From assembly GCA_017623475.1 (NCBI GenBank), contig JAGAPC010000020.1:1-64000 (forward strand): a DNA stretch of 64,000 bases, given 5' to 3'. The stretch is from Clostridia bacterium. Lineage in GTDB: Bacteria > Bacillota > Clostridia > Oscillospirales > UBA644. Position 1 is the first letter of the stretch. Each line of letters begins with the position of its first letter. Below the pieces are notes generated by a model. The model was not told where the DNA came from. It saw only the letters and a list, made by a program, of their open reading frames with translations, and did not search any database. Below, piece after piece: positions 59,610 to 64,000 of the stretch. A program made the position numbers and the translations under genes.

Positions 59610-59643
59610 AGGAATTCCCCTGCTTTCATACTATTGTAAATAT

Positions 59644-59672
59644 ATTATAGCACTTATCCTTCGAAAAGTCAA
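59644..59672 (-). promoter_or_regulatory. Promoter of the NifX-like gene
   Basis: Minus strand TTGACT (59672-59667), 17 bases, TATAAT (59649-59644). Confidence 0.8.
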
Positions 59673-59682
59673 GGAAAAAGGA

Positions 59683-59711
59683 TTGACAAAACGGGTTTTT
59701 TGTACTATAAT
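59683..59711 (+). promoter_or_regulatory. Consensus promoter of the PAP2 phosphatase gene
   Basis: TTGACA at 59683-59688, 17 bases, TATAAT at 59706-59711. Confidence 0.87.
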
Positions 59712-59738
59712 AAAAGAAATCTCAAAAAGGAGCCCATC

Positions 59739-60398
59739 ATGAAAAAATCAGCAAAAAAATGTTTTCTTTTGGCAGGGGCATGCCTGTTTTTGTTCTTGCT
59801 TCTCACGTTTTTAGTGATGAAGGTTGACGTTCAACCCATCGGACCTCAAAATTCCACCGTCGGATTGGCAACGATCAACGGTACGATTTTTGAAGCCTGC
59901 GGTTCCAACCCGCTTTGGTACACCATTTCCGAAGCCTTGGGAATCGTTGCCCTTCTGTGTATTGCCGGATTTGGGTGCCTGGGAGCCTGGCAGTTGATTT
60001 CCGGAAAAAGCCTGAAAAAAGTGGATAAATCCTTGTTCGTTTTGGCTGGATTTTATGCTGTGGTGGCTTTTGTTTACGTCTTGTTTGAAGTCATTGTTAT
60101 CAACTATCGCCCGATTTTGGAAGAGGGTATTTTGGAAGCATCCTATCCCTCGTCTCATACCATTTTGGTTTGTTGCATCATGCTCACTACCGCGTTGCAG
60201 CTGCAGATCCGCATCCGAAATAATGGGTTGCGGTTGGGATTGCAGGGGGCGTGCCTGTTGATTACGGTTCTTACCGCAATCGGACGGATTCTTGCGGGCG
60301 TCCATTGGTACACCGACGTGGTTGCCGCCCTTTTGATCAGCGGAGTTTTGGTGTTTGCGTATCTCGGCGTAATTCGACAGCTGAAGATCCGAAAGTAA
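59739..60398 (+). CDS. Membrane-bound PAP2-family phosphatase
   Basis: A 219-residue protein with five to six membrane segments and the lipid-phosphatase signature in two parts: YPSSHTILV (about residues 142-150, catalytic His) and GRILAGVHWYTDVVA (about 186-200, Arg and His). The substrate is probably an isoprenyl or lipid pyrophosphate at the outer membrane face, such as undecaprenyl diphosphate, but this is not readable from the sequence. AAAAAGGAG precedes ATG 59739; the longer frame from 59700 overlaps the promoter. Followed by a symmetrical terminator. Confidence 0.88.
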   Translation: MKKSAKKCFLLAGACLFLFLLLTFLVMKVDVQPIGPQNSTVGLATINGTIFEACGSNPLWYTISEALGIVALLCIAGFGCLGAWQLISGKSLKKVDKSLFVLAGFYAVVAFVYVLFEVIVINYRPILEEGILEASYPSSHTILVCCIMLTTALQLQIRIRNNGLRLGLQGACLLITVLTAIGRILAGVHWYTDVVAALLISGVLVFAYLGVIRQLKIRK

Positions 60399-60443
60399 AG
60401 TTTTTTATAAAAAATTTATAATATTCGCTGTTTGAAGCAAAAT

Positions 60444-60495
60444 AAAAACACTACCCAAAAGAGATTTTCCCTCTCTTCCCGGGTAGTGTTTTTTT
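60444..60495. terminator. Terminator after the PAP2 gene
   Basis: AAAAACACTACCC (60444-60456) pairs with GGGTAGTGTTTTT (from 60481), with an inner GAGA/TCTC stem, ending in a T-run; it could work both ways. Confidence 0.88.
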
Positions 60496-60690
60496 CGATA
60501 TATTGCAGGGCAATTCGATATTTTTTCCTGACGGAAAAATCGATATATTTACGAAACGGTAAATTCGATATGATATAAATCCCTTCTTGCCTCGCAAGGC
60601 ATATCGCGTGGGTCACACATATCGAACACCGAAGGTGTATATCGAAAATCACGTTAGGGATTTATATCGATGCCCAGTGTTTTTCGGAAC
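60496..60690. repeat. Dispersed palindromic repeat built of ATATCGA motifs
   Basis: The motif TCGATAT or its complement ATATCGA occurs about eight times, and pairs of arms are nested: TCGATATGATATAAATCCCT (about 60571-60590) with AGGGATTTATATCGA (about 60655-60669), GCCTCGCAAGGC, CACCGAAGGTG, GACGGAAAAATCG. No ORF is seen. It looks like a mobile intergenic repeat of the type scattered in gut Clostridia genomes. Confidence 0.7.
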
Positions 60691-60695
60691 ACCGG

Positions 60696-62099
60696 CTAAA
60701 ACATCATGTATTCCATAAACAAATTGGAAAATTCCGCATCTGCCGAAAGATCCACGTATTTCGCGCCGTTAAGGTCGGGCAACGTCGGATCGACGGCGTA
60801 TTTTACCGTTCCCAGCAGGCTTGCGTTGTTCACGCCCTTGAACTTGTCTGCCAATTCTTCGGGGATCAACCCCACGGAGGCGGCGTTTCGTACCTTCAGC
60901 CCGGCGGAAAAGCCCCCGGCGACGTACAACCCCTCCACCTCGTCAAAGGAGATTCCCTCCCGATGGATCAGACATTCCAGGGCGGCGCGGATGGCGGATT
61001 TTGCCAGCTGAAATTCCCGGACGTCCTGCCCGGTCAGAGAGACCTTTTCGGTGATCTGCAAGGGATCGTCTTCCAAAAATCCGGTCTCGTCAATGTCTTC
61101 TCTGCGAACCGCTTCGCAAATGACGTCGATCAACCCCGTGGCGCACAAGCCCGTTGCTTCGCCGCCGCCGATGACGGTAATTTCCCCGTCGGGGGAGTAA
61201 GCACAGACCGCGCCCTCCGAGGCGCTCATGCCACAGGAGATATTTGCCCCCTCAAAGCAGGGACCTGCCGCCGCCGCGGTGCAAAGGATTTTTTTATCGT
61301 TAAATAAGGCAATTTCCGCGTTGGTTCCCAAATCCAACAGGATGCGGTACTTGTCTTTTGGCAATCCGATGGAATGAATTCCCGCCACGATATCCGCCCC
61401 CACGTAGGCAGAAATGCCGGGCAGGGAGACCACCGTTTTCACGGCGGAAAGGTCGAGGGATTCCCCGGAAGCCTCCTTGCTTTCCAAAAAGACCGGAGTG
61501 TAGGGCGCAACCCCCAAGGACGAGCAATCCACCCCGAAAAACAGGTGCAGCATGGTGGTGTTTCCGGCAACGTACATGACGTCGATTTCGGTCAACCCGA
61601 ACGCCGAAAGCAACCCGTTGATCAATTCGGAGAGGGTGGATAACAACACCTTTTGCAATTCCTCCGCGCCGTTTTTCATGCAGTGGTCGATTCGGGAAAT
61701 CACGTCCGAGCCGAAGGCGCGCTGGGGATTCGGCGCCGTTGCGGTGCGGATGATCTTTCCCTCGTCCTTCGAGACCAGGGACAACGCCAAGGTGGTGGTT
61801 CCGATATCCAGGCACAGGCAGACGTTTTCGGTCAGCCGTGCCGTTTCTTCTCCGCCGGTGACGGTGGAGATTTTCTCTTTGTCGGGCAAAACAACCGTTG
61901 CATCCTTCGATAGCACCGTCCGACACGCCAAGACCTCCGTTCCGTTCCACAGAACCGTGCATTTTTTGCAGGTTCCGCGCCCTCCGCAGGGATGGGGAAC
62001 GAAATATCCGTGATCTGCCAACAGGTCGCTCAACAAAGGACTTCCCGCAAAGGGGATCTTTTTGCTTTTTCCTTGTTGGATTACGGTTAAAACTGCCAT
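60696..62099 (-). CDS. RACo-type corrinoid activation protein: 2Fe-2S domain plus ASKHA ATPase
   Basis: A 467-residue protein. The N-terminal ferredoxin-like domain (about 1-80) has PCGGRGTCKKC and a fourth cysteine in VLACRT, the pattern for a 2Fe-2S cluster. The rest (about 90-467) is a DUF4445/ASKHA ATPase domain with CLDIGTTTLALSLV, VAGNTTMLHLFFG, LDLGTNAEIALF and VGLIPEELADKFKGVNNASL. RACo reduces inactive cob(II)alamin of methyltransferase corrinoid proteins in an ATP-dependent way. It is the last gene of a cluster with a methyltransferase and a corrinoid protein, which fits well. Start at ATG 62099; 1 base after DUF2284. Confidence 0.9.
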   Translation of the reverse strand: MAVLTVIQQGKSKKIPFAGSPLLSDLLADHGYFVPHPCGGRGTCKKCTVLWNGTEVLACRTVLSKDATVVLPDKEKISTVTGGEETARLTENVCLCLDIGTTTLALSLVSKDEGKIIRTATAPNPQRAFGSDVISRIDHCMKNGAEELQKVLLSTLSELINGLLSAFGLTEIDVMYVAGNTTMLHLFFGVDCSSLGVAPYTPVFLESKEASGESLDLSAVKTVVSLPGISAYVGADIVAGIHSIGLPKDKYRILLDLGTNAEIALFNDKKILCTAAAAGPCFEGANISCGMSASEGAVCAYSPDGEITVIGGGEATGLCATGLIDVICEAVRREDIDETGFLEDDPLQITEKVSLTGQDVREFQLAKSAIRAALECLIHREGISFDEVEGLYVAGGFSAGLKVRNAASVGLIPEELADKFKGVNNASLLGTVKYAVDPTLPDLNGAKYVDLSADAEFSNLFMEYMMF

Positions 62100-62100
62100 G

Positions 62101-62646
62101 TTAATCCTCCCGAAACAGCACGATGCCGAAATAGGTAACGGTGTTTGCTCCGTTGATGTATTTCATGGACGTGCTTTTGACCGTGGCGCTGACGTTGATG
62201 CCGTATCCCTCCAAAGACGATAACGCCTCCTCCGGGAAGCGGCAGGGCTCACCCGTTGCTTTCGCACAGGGGGAACATACTCCGCAGCCGCCCTTGGAAA
62301 GATGAAGGAAATTTTCAAATCCTTCTTCCTTCAAAAGCCGATTCAGTTCACGGCTTTTGTTTCCGTGATTTTTCCCGGCTTCGATCATTCCTTCAAAATC
62401 AAAGCTGTCCTCCAACTCCGAAACGGTCTGATACAGAAGCCCCTTGGGGTAGGAGCGAACGGTTTCGATCAGTTCGTCGATCTCCCCGATCTCAGGGGGA
62501 CACATCCAGCATTTTCCGTAAACTCCGCAGGCGTTGGCGGCGCATTGTTCCCGAAAAATACGGTCGCAGACGATATTTTCCCCATCAATGATTTCCGCGT
62601 TGGTAAAGCCCACGGATCTTGCAAGGGAAAGCAATTTATTTTCCAT
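62101..62646 (-). CDS. DUF2284 predicted metal-binding protein
   Basis: A 181-residue protein with cysteine clusters typical of DUF2284: CAANACGVYGKCWMCPP (about residues 34-50) and GGCGVCSPCAKATGEPC (about 118-134), both able to bind an Fe-S cluster or zinc. DUF2284 proteins are frequently linked to corrinoid methyltransferases. ATG 62646 begins MENKLLSLA; it overlaps the UroD-type gene by 11 bases. The precise role, perhaps redox activation, is not established. Confidence 0.87.
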   Translation of the reverse strand: MENKLLSLARSVGFTNAEIIDGENIVCDRIFREQCAANACGVYGKCWMCPPEIGEIDELIETVRSYPKGLLYQTVSELEDSFDFEGMIEAGKNHGNKSRELNRLLKEEGFENFLHLSKGGCGVCSPCAKATGEPCRFPEEALSSLEGYGINVSATVKSTSMKYINGANTVTYFGIVLFRED

Positions 62647-63640
62647 AAAATTCCTCGACCGCACCGAAGAAGGCGTCCAGATTTTCCCAGGGAGTCATGG
62701 GCGGAATGTCGCATCCGGAGGAAACGACGAAATTATCGTATCCGGCGCATTTTTCCAAAAGCTCCAGGGTCTTTTCCCGAACGATTTCGGGGGTTCCCAT
62801 CCGTAAGATTCCGGCGGGATCCATGTTGCCCATCACAGGAATATCCTTGGGGAAGATCTCCAGCATTTCCTTCAGGTCAATGGAGTTGCCGAAGTGATAC
62901 GCCGCCGCCCCGATGGAGCGCAACGAGTCGGTCATTTTCAGCACGTTGTCGCCGCAGTTGTGATAGACCATCAGGAAGGAATCGTCCTGCACCGCGTCGG
63001 TAATTTTCTTTACGTAGGGAGAAGAAAATTCCTCCTCCAGAGAGGGAGAGAGAAGACCTGCCACAGGTTCCGCCATCATAACGCCGTTTGCACCCGCTTC
63101 TTTGTATGCCTTTGCGTAGGCAATCAAGAAGTCCGTTGCTTTTTCCAATACCGTATGAACCATATCGGGGTCGTCGTAGCAGTCGATCATGATCTCGGAA
63201 ACGTCCAAAAGACGAGCCGCCAAAGAGAAAGGACCGATGATACCGGCAAAAACCGGGCGGTCGGTGATCTTGGTGACGGCTTTGCGGATGGAATCCACGT
63301 AAAGTCCGGAACGGGCCGTTCCGACGGCAGGAACTTGAAGGGCGTTGGCTTCGTCCTCGTCGTTGATCAGACGTCCCTTGACCGTGGGTACTTCATCGTC
63401 GGAAAAATGGACGGTGGCGCCGAAGCATTCCGCCTCCACCGAAAGGTCCATCAAGCTGACCGCAGCGGCGGCGTTGGTGCGTTGCGCTACCAAAGCCATT
63501 CCTTCTGCCTGCTTATCGCTGTCGGAGATCAGTTCCTTTACCGTACAGCCCAGCAGGGACACGCAGGGGAAGGACAAAACGGGCAACGCCTTTTTGCTTG
63601 CGGGAAGCGTTTCCAACCATTCACGCATATTTCTTTTCAT
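62636..63640 (-). CDS. Uroporphyrinogen decarboxylase-family methyltransferase (MtaA/CmuA-like)
   Basis: A 334-residue TIM-barrel protein of the UroD superfamily. It has FAGIIGPFSLAARLL, GVMMAEPVAGLLSP, the zinc-ligand motif YHNCGDN (H-x-C, about residues 237-240), HFGNSIDLKE, PVMGNMDPAGIL and FVVSSGCDIPPMTPWENL with a third cysteine ligand. Members move methyl groups between a corrinoid protein and a thiol such as coenzyme M or a donor; here coenzyme M is unlikely, so the acceptor may be tetrahydrofolate-linked or unknown. It is not a heme enzyme: no other heme gene is nearby and the corrinoid protein gene lies directly upstream. Confidence 0.88.
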   Translation of the reverse strand: MKRNMREWLETLPASKKALPVLSFPCVSLLGCTVKELISDSDKQAEGMALVAQRTNAAAAVSLMDLSVEAECFGATVHFSDDEVPTVKGRLINDEDEANALQVPAVGTARSGLYVDSIRKAVTKITDRPVFAGIIGPFSLAARLLDVSEIMIDCYDDPDMVHTVLEKATDFLIAYAKAYKEAGANGVMMAEPVAGLLSPSLEEEFSSPYVKKITDAVQDDSFLMVYHNCGDNVLKMTDSLRSIGAAAYHFGNSIDLKEMLEIFPKDIPVMGNMDPAGILRMGTPEIVREKTLELLEKCAGYDNFVVSSGCDIPPMTPWENLDAFFGAVEEFYGK

Positions 63641-63709
63641 GTAAAATCAAAGTTCCTTTCGTGTGTATCTTGCAAACCTTAAGTCCTTTAAAGTCGAAAA
63701 TTTATTTTA

Positions 63710-63740
63710 CAAGCGGCGCTCTGTATAAAAACGCCGCTTG
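63710..63740 (-). terminator. Hairpin between the corrinoid protein and methyltransferase genes
   Basis: CAAGCGGCG (63710-63718) and CGCCGCTTG (63732-63740), nine-base arms. On the minus strand it is followed by TAAAATAAATTT, a weak T-run, so it is a partial terminator or a processing hairpin allowing unequal expression of the corrinoid protein. Confidence 0.6.
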
Positions 63741-63753
63741 TATTATGAAAAAC

Positions 63754-64000
63754 TTATTTGCAGAGTTCGACGGCAGCGTCAGCGGCAGAAGCGGCGTCCG
63801 TGGTGTAGCAGTCAGCACCGATCGCGTCGCAGAATTCTTGATTGACGGGAGCACCGCCGACCATGATCTTCACTTGATCCCGGATTCCGGCAGCTTCCGC
63901 CGCCTTTACGACGTCCGCCATAACGTCCATGGTGGTGGTCAGCAGGGCAGAGCAGCAGATAACTTGGCAGCCCTGTTCCTTTGCGGTTTGTACGAAGGTT
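63754..64000 (-). CDS. Corrinoid (B12-binding) methyltransferase protein, 5' end cut off by the window
   Basis: The visible part, about 82 codons ending at TAA 63756-63754, is the C-terminal half of a Rossmann-type B12-binding domain: CQVICCSALLTTTM, VMADVVKAAEAAGIRDQVKI, MVGGAPVNQEF with the GGAPV cobalamin-loop motif, and a C-terminal AADAAVELCK. It resembles MtaC/MtbC-type corrinoid proteins that carry the methyl group for the methyltransferase encoded next. The DxHxxG motif and the helical cap would lie beyond 64000. First visible gene of the cluster and probably its most highly expressed one. Confidence 0.88.
   Translation of the reverse strand, partial: TFVQTAKEQGCQVICCSALLTTTMDVMADVVKAAEAAGIRDQVKIMVGGAPVNQEFCDAIGADCYTTDAASAADAAVELCK

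Noticed and set aside
1-64000. tRNA, rRNA and insertion sequences
   Set aside because: I looked for cloverleaf-like segments, rRNA blocks and transposase motifs on both strands and found none I could support.

Overview
The window is one contiguous piece of chromosome from a mid-GC, endospore-forming, anaerobic Firmicute, most likely a gut-type Clostridia (Oscillospirales or a neighbouring order; the sequence alone does not settle the family). The evidence is the spore genes (GPR protease at 1-797, SleB cortex hydrolase at 11414, alpha/beta-type SASP at 33893), strong AGGAGG-type ribosome sites, many TTGACA-17-TATAAT promoters, diaminopimelate dehydrogenase, a sodium-pumping decarboxylase and a corrinoid methyltransferase cluster. 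I found no rRNA, tRNA, prophage, transposase or CRISPR array.

Layout. 1-5283: gpr (minus, cut by the window edge), a PfoR-like PTS IIC protein, rpsT, a small exporter, a beta-CASP metallo-beta-lactamase gene broken by an in-frame TAA, and a LOG-family gene. 5281-11227 (minus): thiI, cysteine desulfurase, rmuC, pcrA. 11414-16058: sleB, an S1-domain protein, two unknown membrane proteins and a membrane-anchored LGFP-like protein. 16201-21208: an operon holding every part of a Na+-translocating biotin decarboxylase plus two different carboxyltransferases. 21212-23255: an ABC transporter. 23338-33737: an unusual AraC-type regulator, a phosphoesterase, a beta-propeller lipoprotein and a 2431-residue secreted protein with two SGNH esterase domains. 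33893-38335: SASP, an LCP cell-wall ligase, hom, asd and an amidohydrolase remnant. 38390-40319 (minus): a zinc-ribbon-repeat lipoprotein behind an attenuator-like leader. 40429-44685 (minus): a beta-lactamase-fold protein lacking its SxxK motif, topB and ddh. 44723-46819: a flavinylation-type group (52-residue membrane protein, apbE, NusG domain II protein, Gx transporter). 46836-50522: pgk, tpiA, gpmI. 50523-51178: noncoding repeats and a compact type I toxin-antitoxin locus. 51179-59117 (minus): a complete histidine operon led by a TrpR-like regulator with a palindrome inside its own promoter. 59171-60495: a NifX-like protein and a PAP2 phosphatase. 60496-64000: a palindromic repeat, then (minus) RACo-type activator, DUF2284, UroD-type methyltransferase and the end of a corrinoid protein.

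How the genes work together. GPR would degrade the SASP during germination while SleB opens the cortex. ThiI and the desulfurase form the sulfur relay for tRNA thiolation and thiamine. Hom, Asd and Ddh cover parts of the aspartate family and lysine/peptidoglycan supply. The decarboxylase operon couples biotin-dependent carboxyl chemistry to sodium export. The corrinoid cluster would move methyl groups from an unknown donor.

The items most worth following up are the type I toxin-antitoxin locus (50766-51070), the leader with a terminator immediately before the ribosome site (40069-40285), the regulator palindrome between the -35 and -10 boxes of the his operon (59089-59117), the dual carboxyltransferase operon, the nonsense-interrupted beta-CASP gene, and the giant esterase with its inverted-architecture AraC regulator.
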